In this document: one piece after another, positions 1 to 10,022 of the stretch
Numbering within the stretch: position 1 is the first letter of the stretch
Layout of the letters: each line of letters starts with the position of its first letter
Assembly: GCA_005877615.1 (NCBI GenBank)
Contig: VBOD01000105.1
Span: 1 to 45,072 of the forward strand
Direction: 5' to 3'
Source: Nitrospirota bacterium
GTDB lineage: Bacteria; Nitrospirota; Nitrospiria; Nitrospirales; NS-4
Length of the DNA: 45,072 bases
Translations under genes and position numbers: made by a program
The notes under the pieces: model-generated
What the model was told of the DNA's origin: nothing
Seen by the model: the letters and a program-made list of their open reading frames with translations, nothing else
Databases searched by the model: none

Positions 1-184
1 GGTCGGCGAGGAATTCCAAGCAGGCGACGTTGGCCGCGCCCTCCACCGGCGGCGCCGTCAACCGAACGTTCAGGGTGTCTCCGGTCCAGCCGACGACCGC
101 GTTGCGCGAAGCTCGTGGCTGGACGCGGAGGGAAAGGGTGACGTGAGGCCCGACAACCCGCTTACCGGTTGCGGGTGACATCAT
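1..184 (-). CDS. yggU: DUF167/YggU family protein (partial, runs off the left edge)
   Basis: Not in the ORF track. Minus-strand translation from ATG at 184: [61 protein letters not shown], matching the DUF167 pattern ([22 protein letters not shown]). Overlaps the divIVA 3' end. Confidence 0.85.
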   Translation of the reverse strand, partial: MMSPATGKRVVGPHVTLSLRVQPRASRNAVVGWTGDTLNVRLTAPPVEGAANVACLEFLAD

Positions 185-662
185 TCACGGAGGTGTCGCC
201 CGTCAGGGAGTGCAGATCGATCTCCTCCATCTCCACCATCTTGATGAAGGTATGCAGCAGGGCCCGTAGCTTCTCCAACGCCATGATCCGCTCCTTGCGG
301 AGCCCCAGGATGTCGCGCTGCAGCCCCTCACAATCGGCATGGGCCCGCTTCAGGAGTTCCTCGGCCTTGATCTGGGCCTCTTTCAGGGTCAGATCGGCTT
401 CCTTGCGGGCCGTCTCCTTGATGCCGTCCACCATGGACTGCGTGGTCACGAGCAGGTCGTTGAGGGTGGCCTCTTTCTTCCGCAAGTCGTTCACCTGGCT
501 CTCCAGGTGCTCGGCTCGCTCTTTGAGCTGGGTGTTCTCTTTCACCAGTTGCTCGACAGCCTGGGAGACGGAGCGGAGAAACGCCTGGACCTCCTGTCGG
601 TCGTAGCCCCGGACCCGTACCTTAAACTCCCATTGTTGTATGTCCAGCGGCGTGAGCTTCAT
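162..662 (-). CDS. divIVA: DivIVA domain-containing protein
   Basis: MKLTPLDIQQWEFKVRVRGYDRQEVQAFLRSV is the DivIVA N-terminal lipid-binding motif, followed by coiled coil. Start chosen at MKLTP rather than the track's 677. Confidence 0.9.
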   Translation of the reverse strand: MKLTPLDIQQWEFKVRVRGYDRQEVQAFLRSVSQAVEQLVKENTQLKERAEHLESQVNDLRKKEATLNDLLVTTQSMVDGIKETARKEADLTLKEAQIKAEELLKRAHADCEGLQRDILGLRKERIMALEKLRALLHTFIKMVEMEEIDLHSLTGDTSVNDVTRNR

Positions 663-760
663 GTGGTCACCTCCCATCCGAGCTTGCTGAGCCCGGCCAT
701 TCGTTCGAACTAGCCGGGATATTCAATACTTCCAGTCGCAAGCTTGTCCGCCCTACCATA

Positions 761-1081
761 CTATCGCAAACGCATCCCGATGTCGCTCAAGGTCCCGACC
801 AGGAAAAAATCCACGAAATAGATCGCCATGATCAGCAGCAACGGCGAGATATCGATGCCGATGCCTCGGTACCCCATCATCCGGAACATCCAACGCCGGA
901 TCGGCTCGAGCAAAGGATCGGTCAGACGGTTCAGCATCTGCACGATCGGGTTCCACGGATCCGGGTTCACCCAGCTGATCACAGCCCTGACGATCACCAC
1001 CCAGATATAGGCCTGCAAGAGCAGGTGCAGGACCGAGGCGAGGGCTGTCAGGAAGTTGCCCGCGACGAACACCGATGTTAC
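761..1081 (-). CDS. yggT: YggT family integral membrane protein
   Basis: Hydrophobic protein with two repeated segments and the RAVISWVNPDPWNPIVQMLNRLTDPLLEPIRR motif typical of YggT. Probable GTG start at 1081 (VTSVFVAGNF). Confidence 0.88.
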   Translation of the reverse strand, partial: VTSVFVAGNFLTALASVLHLLLQAYIWVVIVRAVISWVNPDPWNPIVQMLNRLTDPLLEPIRRWMFRMMGYRGIGIDISPLLLIMAIYFVDFFLVGTLSDIGMRLR

Positions 1082-1100
1082 ACCCCTTGCGCCACGAGGG

Positions 1101-1907
1101 CTAGCCCCGGCCCAATTCTTCCGACCGTTTCGTCGCCGCTTCGATGGCGGCAATCACGGCCGACCGGACACCGCCCGCCTCGAGCGCGTGCAGTCCGGCG
1201 ATGGTGGTGCCGCCGGGGGATGCCACCTTGTCCTTCAACCGGGCCGGGTGCTCGCCGGTCTCAAGCACCTGCTTGGCCGCGCCCAGCACGGTCTGCGCCG
1301 CCAGCGTCAAGGCCGTGTCGCGCGGCAGTCCCATCTTCACGCCGCCGTCCGCCAGGGCCTCGATGATCTGGAACACGTACGCCGGGCCGCTGCCGCTCAG
1401 GCCGGTGACTGCGTCCATCAACCGCTCCTCGACAACCACGACCGTTCCCACGGCCTCGAACAGCCGGACGACCAGGGCCCGCTCTTCGACGGACACGGCG
1501 GGCGAGATCGCAATGGCCGACGCCCCCGCACGCACGAGGCAGGGCGTGTTGGGCATCACCCGCACCAGCTTGCGCGCGCCGCCCAGGCGGGCTGTGATCC
1601 GCGACAGGGGAATCCCCGCCGCAATGGACACGATGAGCGCCCGTTCGGACAGACGGTCCTTGAGACCGTCGAGAACCGCATCCATCGCCTGGGGCTTGAC
1701 CGCCAGGATGACCACGTCCGCCCAGGCCGCCGCTTCACCGTTGTCGTTGCCGGACCGGACCTCATAGCGCTGTCGTACGGCGGCAAGCCGGTCGGCGACC
1801 ACGTCCGTGACCCAAAGCTCCTTCGGCGTCGCCACCCCTTCCGCCAGGAAACCTGCCAGCAGGGCTTCGCCCATGTTCCCGCCGCCGATGATCGCGATCT
1901 TGACCAT
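1101..1907 (-). CDS. proC: Pyrroline-5-carboxylate reductase
   Basis: MVKIAIIGGGNMGEALLAGF Rossmann motif; VRVMPNTPCLVRAGASAIA; GLSGSGPAYVFQIIEALADGGVKMGLPR; SPGGTTIAGLHALE. Confidence 0.95.
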   Translation of the reverse strand: MVKIAIIGGGNMGEALLAGFLAEGVATPKELWVTDVVADRLAAVRQRYEVRSGNDNGEAAAWADVVILAVKPQAMDAVLDGLKDRLSERALIVSIAAGIPLSRITARLGGARKLVRVMPNTPCLVRAGASAIAISPAVSVEERALVVRLFEAVGTVVVVEERLMDAVTGLSGSGPAYVFQIIEALADGGVKMGLPRDTALTLAAQTVLGAAKQVLETGEHPARLKDKVASPGGTTIAGLHALEAGGVRSAVIAAIEAATKRSEELGRG

Positions 1908-1927
1908 TCTCCTCCCGCGCACAACCT

Positions 1928-2632
1928 CTACCCGACAGGACGCGGCCCGAAGAGCGCCGTCCCGATGCGCACCAACGTGGCGCCTTCCTCCACCGCCACT
2001 TCGAAGTCTCCCGACATGCCCATGGATAGCTCCCGCATCGTGACGCCCGGAATCTTGAGCGCCTGCGCCTCCGCCGCCAACATCCGCAACCGCCGGAAGT
2101 GCGGCCGCGCCTTTTCCGGCGCCCCCGCAGCCGGCGGGATGGCCATCAGCCCCAGCACACGGATGCCTTTTAAGGCTCCCATTCGCTCGGTCACGCGCGC
2201 CAACTCATCGGGAGTGAATCCATGCTTGGTCTTTTCTCCCGCCACGTTCACTTCAAGCAGGATCGCCTGCGTGAGCCCGCGCTCCCTGGCCGCTCGATCG
2301 AGGCGCTCGGCCACCTCCAGTCGATCCACGGCATGCAGCAGCGCGAAGCGTCCGACCGCCGCCTTGATCTTGTTCATTTGGAGCGGACCGATCAGATGCC
2401 ACTCCAGACCCGGGTATCCGTTCAAAGCCTCCATCTTGACGTCCGCCTCCTGAACGCGGTTCTCGCCGAACACCCGGCACCCGCAAGTCGCCGCCTCGCG
2501 CAGTCGCTCGACGGGGACCGATTTCGACACGGCCACCAGGGTGACGCACCCGGGATCGCGCCCGGCCCGCCGCGCCGCGCGCTCGATGCGAGCCCGCACG
2601 TCATCCAGCCGGCTCTTGAAGTCGTCGCCCAT
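1928..2632 (-). CDS. yggS: YggS family pyridoxal phosphate-binding protein (PLPBP)
   Basis: VTLVAVSKSVP, FGENRVQEADVK, WHLIGPLQMNK, LSMGMSGDFEVAVEEGATLVRIGTALFG. Confidence 0.93.
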   Translation of the reverse strand: MGDDFKSRLDDVRARIERAARRAGRDPGCVTLVAVSKSVPVERLREAATCGCRVFGENRVQEADVKMEALNGYPGLEWHLIGPLQMNKIKAAVGRFALLHAVDRLEVAERLDRAARERGLTQAILLEVNVAGEKTKHGFTPDELARVTERMGALKGIRVLGLMAIPPAAGAPEKARPHFRRLRMLAAEAQALKIPGVTMRELSMGMSGDFEVAVEEGATLVRIGTALFGPRPVG

Positions 2633-2677
2633 GCCTGGACTCCTAACGCCTTATTCTACGCAACGGGGGCGGGTTTG

Positions 2678-3430
2678 TCAGGACAGCATGACGGTGAACC
2701 CGATCCCGCTGATCATGCGGCCGGTCCCGGCACCTTCGCGGCGATACGAGTAGAAGAGGTCGGGATGGCAGGCCGTGCAGAGGTTCACGCTTTCGATCCG
2801 GGCCGGACCGATGCCGACCTCCTCCAGTTGACGGCGGTTGAGCCCGCGCAGGTCAAGGTGGGCCTTCGTCCCCTTCACATCCTCCACGACCTCGGCCCAG
2901 TACGGACAGCCTCTCTTCAGCGGCGCCAGGACAGCCCCGTTGACCTCGTAGCAACAGACGCCGATGGACGGGCCGATGGCCGCTCGGATCGATCGGAGGG
3001 AGCAGCCAAACCGGTTCTGCATGACCGCTACGGTCTTGGGAACGACGCCGCCCAGCGTGCCTCGCCACCCGGCATGCACCGCGGCGGCCACACCGCGGAC
3101 CGGGTCCAGCAATAGGATCGGCACGCAGTCGGCCGTCTCGACGGCGACCAGCACCCCAGGCTGATTGGTCACGATCGCGTCATACCCGTGCGCGCCCGTT
3201 GAGGCCTCCCCCTCTCCCGCTACGATGGATCGCATACTCGGGCTTCGGCGGTCGAGAACCAGGGCCGCCGTGCCATGGACCTGATGCACGGTTACCACGC
3301 GCAACGACGGTCCGTTTCTGCCCGGCCCCTGCGGATCGGGCGCGATCTTCGTGCCGAAGAAGTGAGAGACCCCCACCAATCCTTTGGCAAAGAGGGGAAC
3401 GGTGATGATGGCTTCCAGCGCGCTGGCCAT
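2678..3430 (-). CDS. pgeF: Peptidoglycan editing factor PgeF / YfiH (DUF152, laccase-domain) family
   Basis: QVHGTAALV, ETADCVPILLLDP, AAVHAGWRGTLGGVV, GPSIGVCCYEV. Confidence 0.9.
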   Translation of the reverse strand: MASALEAIITVPLFAKGLVGVSHFFGTKIAPDPQGPGRNGPSLRVVTVHQVHGTAALVLDRRSPSMRSIVAGEGEASTGAHGYDAIVTNQPGVLVAVETADCVPILLLDPVRGVAAAVHAGWRGTLGGVVPKTVAVMQNRFGCSLRSIRAAIGPSIGVCCYEVNGAVLAPLKRGCPYWAEVVEDVKGTKAHLDLRGLNRRQLEEVGIGPARIESVNLCTACHPDLFYSYRREGAGTGRMISGIGFTVMLS

Positions 3431-3432
3431 GG

Positions 3433-4602
3433 CTAGTCGGCTTGCCTCCTTAAGAACGTTGGCACATCCCATTCCTCCTCGACCACCAGCATCGTCCGGT
3501 CCAGGGCCCGGTCGGCGCTGTCACGCGCGGCGGGGTTGCGCCGCATGAACGCCGGACGGTCCGCCGTCTTGGGATGCAGCTCATGCACCGGGGTTTCCCT
3601 GGTGGAGATCGTCGGAAGCGCCGTCTGACTCGGCGCATGCTGCGCAGCCTGCTCCCCGCGCTCGAACCCCGTCGCAATGACGGTGATCACCACTTCCTCT
3701 TTCAACCGCTCGTCGACCACCGCGCCGAAGATGATGTTGGCGTCCTTGTCCACCGCCTGCTCGATGATCGAGGAGGCCTGGGTCACCTCGTGCAGGGACA
3801 GGCTCGCGCCTCCCGTGATGTTCAGCAGCACCCCGCGCGCGCCGTCGATCGAGCCGTCCTCCAGCAGCGGGCTGGAGATCGCCCGCTGGGTGGCTTCGAC
3901 GGCCCGGTTGGCGCCGTGTGCCACGCCCATCCCCATGACCGCGCGCCCCATGTGCCCCATGACCGTGCGCACGTCCGCGAAGTCCACGTTGACGAGTCCC
4001 GGGATCGTGATAACGTCGGCGATGCCCTTGATCGCCTGCCGGAGCACGTCGTCCGCCACCTTGAAAGCCTCCCGCAATGGCGTGGTCTTGTCCACAACCC
4101 CCAGCAGCCGCTGGTTCGGGATCACCAACATGGTGTCCACGTGCTTGCGCAGCTCCCGCAGCCCTTCCTCGGCCCGCGTCATGCGCTTGCCCCCTTCGAA
4201 CAGGAACGGCTTGGTGACGACCGCCACCGTCAGCGCGTTGAGTTCGCGGGCAACGTTGGCGATGATCGGCGCGGCCCCCGTGCCGGTCCCCCCGCCCATC
4301 CCCGCCGTGACGAAGACCATGTCGGCGCCGACGAGCGCCTCGCGGATCTGCTCCGCGTCTTGCAATGCCGCTTGGCGCCCGATTTCCGGGTTTGCGCCGG
4401 CTCCGAGTCCGTTCTGCCCGATGCGGACCTTGGTCGGGGCCTTGGAGATCCCCAACGCCTGCATATCCGTATTGACCGCGATGAACTCGACCCCGACCAC
4501 GCCAGCCGCGATCATGGAGTTGACAGCGTTACAACCGCCCCCGCCGATGCCGATGACCTTGATCTTGGCACCCGCGATCGTCTCTTCTTCAAGCTGGAAC
4601 AT
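3433..4602 (-). CDS. ftsZ: Cell division protein FtsZ
   Basis: [30 protein letters not shown] tubulin signature; C-terminal peptide [11 protein letters not shown]. Start taken at [11 protein letters not shown]. Confidence 0.98.
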   Translation of the reverse strand: MFQLEEETIAGAKIKVIGIGGGGCNAVNSMIAAGVVGVEFIAVNTDMQALGISKAPTKVRIGQNGLGAGANPEIGRQAALQDAEQIREALVGADMVFVTAGMGGGTGTGAAPIIANVARELNALTVAVVTKPFLFEGGKRMTRAEEGLRELRKHVDTMLVIPNQRLLGVVDKTTPLREAFKVADDVLRQAIKGIADVITIPGLVNVDFADVRTVMGHMGRAVMGMGVAHGANRAVEATQRAISSPLLEDGSIDGARGVLLNITGGASLSLHEVTQASSIIEQAVDKDANIIFGAVVDERLKEEVVITVIATGFERGEQAAQHAPSQTALPTISTRETPVHELHPKTADRPAFMRRNPAARDSADRALDRTMLVVEEEWDVPTFLRRQAD

Positions 4603-4652
4603 GCGATTCCTCCCTTCGTCGCGGGAGGGAGCCCTGCGCCCCTTCCCGTACC

Positions 4653-5900
4653 TCAAAAGAACTCCCGGAACCACCCTGTGACGTTCTCCACGGTCCGCCA
4701 CAGTCCGCGCCGGCTGCGGCGCCCGTTCAAAGCCAGATCGTCATGATGGTGCAGGGCATGGAGAATAAGGCCGACGCCGGTCGCGTATACGGGATTGTCC
4801 ACCTGCTCGCGAATGCCACCCACTCCCCAGGGGTACCCTCGCCGCGCGGGGAGGTCCAGCACGCGCTCCGCAACGTCCGGCATTCCCTCCATCAACGACG
4901 TCCCGCCGGTGAGCACCACCCCGCCCGCGACGATGCCCTCGTAGCCCGCCCGTTTGATCTCCCGCGCGACGAGATCGAAGACCTCCTCCGCACGCGGCTC
5001 GATCACGTCCGCCAGCAACCGGCACGAGAGCGAGCGCGGCGGCCGCCCGCCCATGCTGGGCACATCGATCATCTCGTCGTCCTTCACAAGGGAGGCCATG
5101 GCGCACCCGAACTGGATCTTGATCCGCTCGGCGTCGGGCATCGGCGTCTTGAGGCCGATGGCGATGTCGTTGGTGAAGTGCGACCCGCCGACCGGGATCA
5201 CGGCGGTGTGCATCACGCTGCCTTCGGCGAAGATCGCGAGGTCCGTGGTCCCGCCGCCCAAATCCACCATCGCCACCCCCAGCTCCCGCTCGTCGTCTGT
5301 GAGCACGGCCTCGCTGGAGGCGAGAGGTTGCAGGATGATGCCGATCACGTCGAGCCCCGCGCGCTCCACGCTCTTGACGAGGTTCTGGATCGCCGTCATG
5401 GCCCCCGTGATGATGTGCACGTTGACTTTCAGATGCGCGCCCGACATGCCCAGGGGGTCTCGGATCCCGTCCTGTTCGTCCAGGATGAATCCGCGGGGCA
5501 GGACGTGCAGCACCCGATGGTCCGGGGTGATGATGGCGGCGGCCCGCGCCGCCTTGACCGAGCGCGTGACGTCACTGCGGATCACCTCGCCGCTTTTGAC
5601 TGCCACCGCGGCCTCGGAGTTCAGCCCTTTGATATGGCTGCCGGCGATGCCGACGTAGACCGAGTTGATCTGCGTCCCTGATTTCATCTCGGCCTCGTCC
5701 ACGGCCCGGCGGATGGATTCAACGGTGCTCTCGATGTTGACGACCATGCCCTTGCGGAGTCCCCGGGAAGGACTCGTCCCGACCCCGACGACATGGGCCT
5801 TGCCGTCCTCGCGGGCTTCCGCCACGATCGCCCGCGTCTTGGTGGTGCCTATGTCCAGACCCACGATGATCTGGTCTTTCCTCGCCACGCCCCGCCTCAC
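4653..5900 (-). CDS. ftsA: Cell division protein FtsA
   Basis: [49 protein letters not shown]; the C-terminal amphipathic end is consistent with membrane targeting. Confidence 0.96.
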   Translation of the reverse strand: MRRGVARKDQIIVGLDIGTTKTRAIVAEAREDGKAHVVGVGTSPSRGLRKGMVVNIESTVESIRRAVDEAEMKSGTQINSVYVGIAGSHIKGLNSEAAVAVKSGEVIRSDVTRSVKAARAAAIITPDHRVLHVLPRGFILDEQDGIRDPLGMSGAHLKVNVHIITGAMTAIQNLVKSVERAGLDVIGIILQPLASSEAVLTDDERELGVAMVDLGGGTTDLAIFAEGSVMHTAVIPVGGSHFTNDIAIGLKTPMPDAERIKIQFGCAMASLVKDDEMIDVPSMGGRPPRSLSCRLLADVIEPRAEEVFDLVAREIKRAGYEGIVAGGVVLTGGTSLMEGMPDVAERVLDLPARRGYPWGVGGIREQVDNPVYATGVGLILHALHHHDDLALNGRRSRRGLWRTVENVTGWFREFF

Positions 5901-6724
5901 CTCCCTTCCCGCACGATGACCTTGTCCCGGAACCGGAGATCCACCTCCACTTTCTTACGCGCCGGCGCCGCCCGCTCCCGATCGCCCCAGCGATCGAGGA
6001 CCCGCTCCGACACCTGCCGATACCGGTCTACCTTATCCCCGAATTGCCCGTCGCCGAACCGAAGGCGGAACCCGGCGTCATACGCCACGAAGTCTCCCGG
6101 CGTCCCGAGGTCCACCACGGGCGGCCGGCCCACGGCCTGCCCGAGCAGGCCGGCTAGTGCGATCCCGGTCTGCAGGCGTTCGGCCGTCCATGGCTCCCGG
6201 AGGACCGCCTCCGCGTAATCCACGCCTTTCAACACCGGCAACGTGTCGTCGCGCCGCGGGGGGCGCTCCATCAAGAGGACTCCCTCGTAATCAACGAGGA
6301 AATCCCGTCTGTCGGTCCGTAGGATGGCCACCGGCTCCCGTTCCTGCACGTCCACCGCCAGGGTATGAGGGAACACCCGCCGGACGGCCGCGCGCCTGAT
6401 CCACGGATGCGTTTCCAACGCCCGTCGCAGCGCCACCGGATCGGTCCGGAGCAGCCCCCGCTCCGTCGGGAGATCGAGCACCGCCAACACCTGGTCCCGG
6501 GAGATCCGGCGCGTCTCCGTGAGGTCCACGGTCCGAATCACGAAGAACCGGTCGGCCCAGGCTACCAGATCGGGTCCCGCGCGCAGCCAGCCGTACCAGC
6601 CCGCGCCGGCACCCGCTGCGAACACCGTCAGCGCCACCAGCACCCTGGCAAGCGCGATCTTCCACCTGCGCCGGGGCCGTGCGTCGAGGTTGCACCTCCG
6701 ATTCGGACGGATCCGCTTGATCAT
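5897..6724 (-). CDS. ftsQ: Cell division protein FtsQ
   Basis: Single N-terminal TM then a POTRA-like region (HPWIRRAAVRRVFPHTLAVDVQEREPVA). Start at MIKRIRPNRR overlaps ddl by ATGA. The track ORF to 6934 is over-extended. Confidence 0.88.
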   Translation of the reverse strand: MIKRIRPNRRCNLDARPRRRWKIALARVLVALTVFAAGAGAGWYGWLRAGPDLVAWADRFFVIRTVDLTETRRISRDQVLAVLDLPTERGLLRTDPVALRRALETHPWIRRAAVRRVFPHTLAVDVQEREPVAILRTDRRDFLVDYEGVLLMERPPRRDDTLPVLKGVDYAEAVLREPWTAERLQTGIALAGLLGQAVGRPPVVDLGTPGDFVAYDAGFRLRFGDGQFGDKVDRYRQVSERVLDRWGDRERAAPARKKVEVDLRFRDKVIVREGR

Positions 6725-7671
6725 GCGCGACCCCTGGAGGGCGCCCACTCGGCCTCCCGTTGAAGGGCCGATGTGAGGATCGCCTCCACCATATCCTCGT
6801 ACGACAGACGCGCAGCCTTCGCCGCCATCGGCAACAAGCTCGTTTCTGTCATCCCCGGCACCGTGTTCAGCTCTAGGATGAACGGCCGTCCACTCTTGTC
6901 CAGCCGGAAGTCCACCCGGGTGGCGCCCCGGCACCCCAAGCGGCGATGCATGTCCAGCGCGAGCTCCTGAAGTTGCTTGGTCAGCCGGTTCGAGAGCTTG
7001 GCGGGAACCTGGTAATGGCTGGCGCCCGGGGTGTACTTGGCGGCGAAATCGTAAAAGCCGTTCTTCGGAATGATCTCCACGATCGGCAATGGACGGTCGT
7101 TCAAGATCGCGACCGTGAGTTCCCGGCCGTCGATGTACTCCTCGATCAGCGCCGCCGGGCCGTAGGCGAACGCCGCGTCGAGCGCGGCCCGGAGGGCTCG
7201 CGTTTTGCGGATGACAGTGATCCCCAACGTCGAGCCCTGATTGACAGGCTTGATCACCAGGGGGAACTTGTAGCCGGACGGGAGGGGTCTTCTCCGCTCG
7301 CGGAGGGTCCGTACAAACCCACGCGGCACCGGCAGCCCCCCATGTTCCAGCAGGCGCTTCGTCATCGCCTTGTCCATCGCCACCGCACAGGCCTGGACCC
7401 CAGACCCGGTATAGGGCATCCGCAGCACTTCGAGCATCCCCTGGATCGTGCCGTCCTCACCTCCAGGCCCATGCAGCGCTATGAAAGCGATCTGCGCCCG
7501 GACTTCCCGGAGGCGCGCGACCACAGACGCGTCCACTTCCAGCGGGATGGCGTCGTAGCCCTTCCGGATCAGCGCCGCCCAGACCGCCCGGCCGCTGCGG
7601 AGCGAGATCTCCCGCTCGGCGGACAGCCCTCCCATCAGCACCGCGATGCGCTTGGTGGTCAGCAACTTCAC
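6721..7671 (-). CDS. ddl: D-alanine--D-alanine ligase
   Basis: VLMGGLSAEREISLRSG; HGPGGEDGTIQGMLE; VKPVNQGSTLGITV; LELNTVPGMTETSLLPMAA. Confidence 0.96.
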   Translation of the reverse strand: MKLLTTKRIAVLMGGLSAEREISLRSGRAVWAALIRKGYDAIPLEVDASVVARLREVRAQIAFIALHGPGGEDGTIQGMLEVLRMPYTGSGVQACAVAMDKAMTKRLLEHGGLPVPRGFVRTLRERRRPLPSGYKFPLVIKPVNQGSTLGITVIRKTRALRAALDAAFAYGPAALIEEYIDGRELTVAILNDRPLPIVEIIPKNGFYDFAAKYTPGASHYQVPAKLSNRLTKQLQELALDMHRRLGCRGATRVDFRLDKSGRPFILELNTVPGMTETSLLPMAAKAARLSYEDMVEAILTSALQREAEWAPSRGRA

Positions 7672-8561
7672 GCCCGCCCCACGATCTTCACTTCAAGCTG
7701 CAGCGTCACGCCCGTCTTCTCCTCGACGGTCTGGCCGACCTTGCGGATCAGCGCCAGCACGTCGCGGGCCGTGGCGCGGCCGCGGTTCACGATGAAGTTG
7801 GCATGCAGGGGGGAGACCTGCGCGTCCCCGACCTGGGCCCCCTTCAGGCCGGCCGCTTCGATTAGCCACCCGGCCGGCTCCCCGCCCGGGTTCTTGAAGA
7901 CGCAGCCGGCGTTAGGGAGCGCGAGCGGCTGCGTGGCCTTCCTCCGATGCAACGCTTCTTTCACCGTCGCTTCGCTGCGGGCGGTGGGGTCCCATCGGAG
8001 TTGGAGCCACGCGCCCACGATGATGCCATCGGGCAGAAAGGTGCGGCGGTACTCGAACCCCACCTCGTCGGCAGACAGTTCGCGCCTCTCCCCCGACGGC
8101 GTCACGAGACGGACGCGTCGCACGACGTCCTTCATCTCCCCCAAGCGGGTCCCGGCGTTCATGACGATGGCGCCGGCCAGCGTTCCAGGAATGCCCGCGG
8201 CGAATTCAAGCCCGGCCAGCTTGCGCTGAAGGGCGTACTTAAGCAGCCGCGGCATCCCCACACCTCCTTGCGCGTACAGGAGCCCGCCTTCGTGCTCCTC
8301 GATCCGATCGAATTTGGTGAGCCGCACCACAATCCCACGGATGCCGCCGTCCCGGACCAACAGATTGGTCCCACCTATGACGAAGACCGGCACCTTCGCT
8401 TTGCGCGCCTGCACCATGAGAAGCCGGAGCGCCTCTTCGTCCTCAGGTTCGATCAACGCATCCGCCGGGCCCCCGATCCGGAAGGAGGTGTACTGGCTCA
8501 TGGGTTCGTGGAACCGGACCGTGCCTTGCACCCCCGACAGGGCCGACCGGATTTCTCGCAT
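7668..8561 (-). CDS. murB: UDP-N-acetylmuramate dehydrogenase
   Basis: YTSFRIGGPADALIEPE, VIGGTNLLVRDGGIRGIVVRL, AGIPGTLAGAIVMNAG, NAGCVFKNP. Start MREIRSALSG; the track ORF to 8909 is over-extended. Confidence 0.95.
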   Translation of the reverse strand: MREIRSALSGVQGTVRFHEPMSQYTSFRIGGPADALIEPEDEEALRLLMVQARKAKVPVFVIGGTNLLVRDGGIRGIVVRLTKFDRIEEHEGGLLYAQGGVGMPRLLKYALQRKLAGLEFAAGIPGTLAGAIVMNAGTRLGEMKDVVRRVRLVTPSGERRELSADEVGFEYRRTFLPDGIIVGAWLQLRWDPTARSEATVKEALHRRKATQPLALPNAGCVFKNPGGEPAGWLIEAAGLKGAQVGDAQVSPLHANFIVNRGRATARDVLALIRKVGQTVEEKTGVTLQLEVKIVGRA

Positions 8562-8575
8562 GCCGATCCTTCTCC

Positions 8576-9943
8576 TCACCCCAATCGTTCGAAGAGCGCC
8601 CGCCCGATCTGCCCGATGTCGCCCGCGCCCAGCGCTACGACCACGTCCCCAGGCTTGAGCACAGGCAGCACCGCCTCGACAAGTTGCTCCTTGCGCGGGA
8701 TGTAGGTCAGCGGCGGCGAGCCGACTCTCCGGATGACCTCCGCCAGCCGTTCGCCGGTGACGCCCGGGATCGGCGCCTCCCCGGCCGGGTAGATGTCGGT
8801 CAGGAACAGGTGGGCAGCCTGCTTGAACGCCGCCGGGAATTCCTCGAGCAAGTCCTTCGTCCGCGTGAACCGGTGCGGTTGGAACAACACCACCAACCGT
8901 CGGCCCCATCCGTTCTTCGCCGCGGCGAGAGTCGCCTTGATTTCGGTCGGATGGTGGCCGTAGTCGTCCACCACCAGCACGCCGCCTTTTTCGCCCAGCA
9001 CTTGGAACCGCCGCTCCACTCCCTTGAACCCGGCGAGCGCCTGGTCGATGTGCTGGAGCGTCACGCCCAGCTCCAACCCGACGGCGATCGCCGCCAGCGC
9101 GTTCCGGACGTTATGGATGCCCGGCATCGCGACCTTGAATCGGCCCAGCGGCGCGCCGCGCAGCCGCGCCGAGAACTCGGCGACGCCGACGTGGAGCTGC
9201 ACGTCCGTGCCTACCAGGTCGGCCGACGAGGTCAACCCGTACGTCTGGTAGCGCTTGATCACGCGGGGCAGCAGCGCGGCGAGAGAGGGATCGTCGGCAC
9301 AGAGGACCGACAGACCGTAGAACGGGACCTTGTTGATGAAGTCCAGGAAGGTCTCGCAGAGGCGCTCCATCGTGCCGTAGTGATCCAAGTGCTCGCGATC
9401 CAAGTTGGTCACGACCACCACGGTCGGCGAGAGCTTCATGAACGAGCCGTCGCTCTCGTCCGCTTCGGCGACCAGCAGATCTCCCCGGCCCAGCCGCGCG
9501 TGGCTGCCAAGCGCGTTGACCTTGCCTCCGATCACGATCGTGGGATCGAGCCCGCCCTCGGCCAGCACGTTGGCGACCAACGAGGTCGTTGTGGTCTTGC
9601 CATGCGCGCCCGCGATGGCCACGCCGTACTTGAGCCGCATCAGCTCGGCCAGCATCTCGGCGCGCGGGATGACCGGGATGACCCTGGCCTTGGCGGCCAC
9701 GACTTCCGGGTTGGTCGGCGGTACAGCCGACGAGACGACCACCACCTGTGCGTTGCCGATGTTCGACGCGGCGTGGCCGATGAAGACGGTGCCTCCGAGA
9801 GCGCGAATCCGCCGGACGGACTCCGATTCGTGCAGGTCCGACCCGGTCACGTGGTAGCCGAGCGTCAAGAGCACTTCCGCGATGCCGCTCATGCCCGCAC
9901 CGCCAATGCCCACGAAATGAATATGCTGAATCTTCCTGAACAT
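8576..9943 (-). CDS. murC: UDP-N-acetylmuramate--L-alanine ligase
   Basis: [48 protein letters not shown]. Confidence 0.97.
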   Translation of the reverse strand: MFRKIQHIHFVGIGGAGMSGIAEVLLTLGYHVTGSDLHESESVRRIRALGGTVFIGHAASNIGNAQVVVVSSAVPPTNPEVVAAKARVIPVIPRAEMLAELMRLKYGVAIAGAHGKTTTTSLVANVLAEGGLDPTIVIGGKVNALGSHARLGRGDLLVAEADESDGSFMKLSPTVVVVTNLDREHLDHYGTMERLCETFLDFINKVPFYGLSVLCADDPSLAALLPRVIKRYQTYGLTSSADLVGTDVQLHVGVAEFSARLRGAPLGRFKVAMPGIHNVRNALAAIAVGLELGVTLQHIDQALAGFKGVERRFQVLGEKGGVLVVDDYGHHPTEIKATLAAAKNGWGRRLVVLFQPHRFTRTKDLLEEFPAAFKQAAHLFLTDIYPAGEAPIPGVTGERLAEVIRRVGSPPLTYIPRKEQLVEAVLPVLKPGDVVVALGAGDIGQIGRALFERLG

Positions 9944-9950
9944 CGTGCCA

Positions 9951-10015
9951 CGTTAATCGTTATTCGTTAATCGCTGACCCCCTCTTCCCGTTTTACGCTG
10001 AACGTTGAACGTTCT
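9951..10015. repeat. Two short heptamer tandem arrays in the murC-murG gap
   Basis: cgttaat-cgttatt-cgttaat (9951-9971) and acgctga-acgttga-acgttct (9995-10015). Confidence 0.7.
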
Positions 10016-10022
10016 GAACCAT

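Noticed and set aside
1056-2453. Plus-strand ORF of 465 aa opposite proC/yggS
   Set aside because: Arg/Pro/His-rich shadow of well-supported minus-strand genes in GC-rich DNA; no recognisable motif. The same applies to 3574-4746, 6946-8229, 8684-9970, 15283-16314, 26366-27799, 29712-30944 and 41354-42994.
7672-8909. Possible larger MurB fusion or upstream gene
   Set aside because: The extra 116 residues are the out-of-frame shadow of murC; MurB begins at 8561.
9944-10022. CRISPR-like array
   Set aside because: Repeat units are only 7 bp with no spacers and no cas genes nearby.
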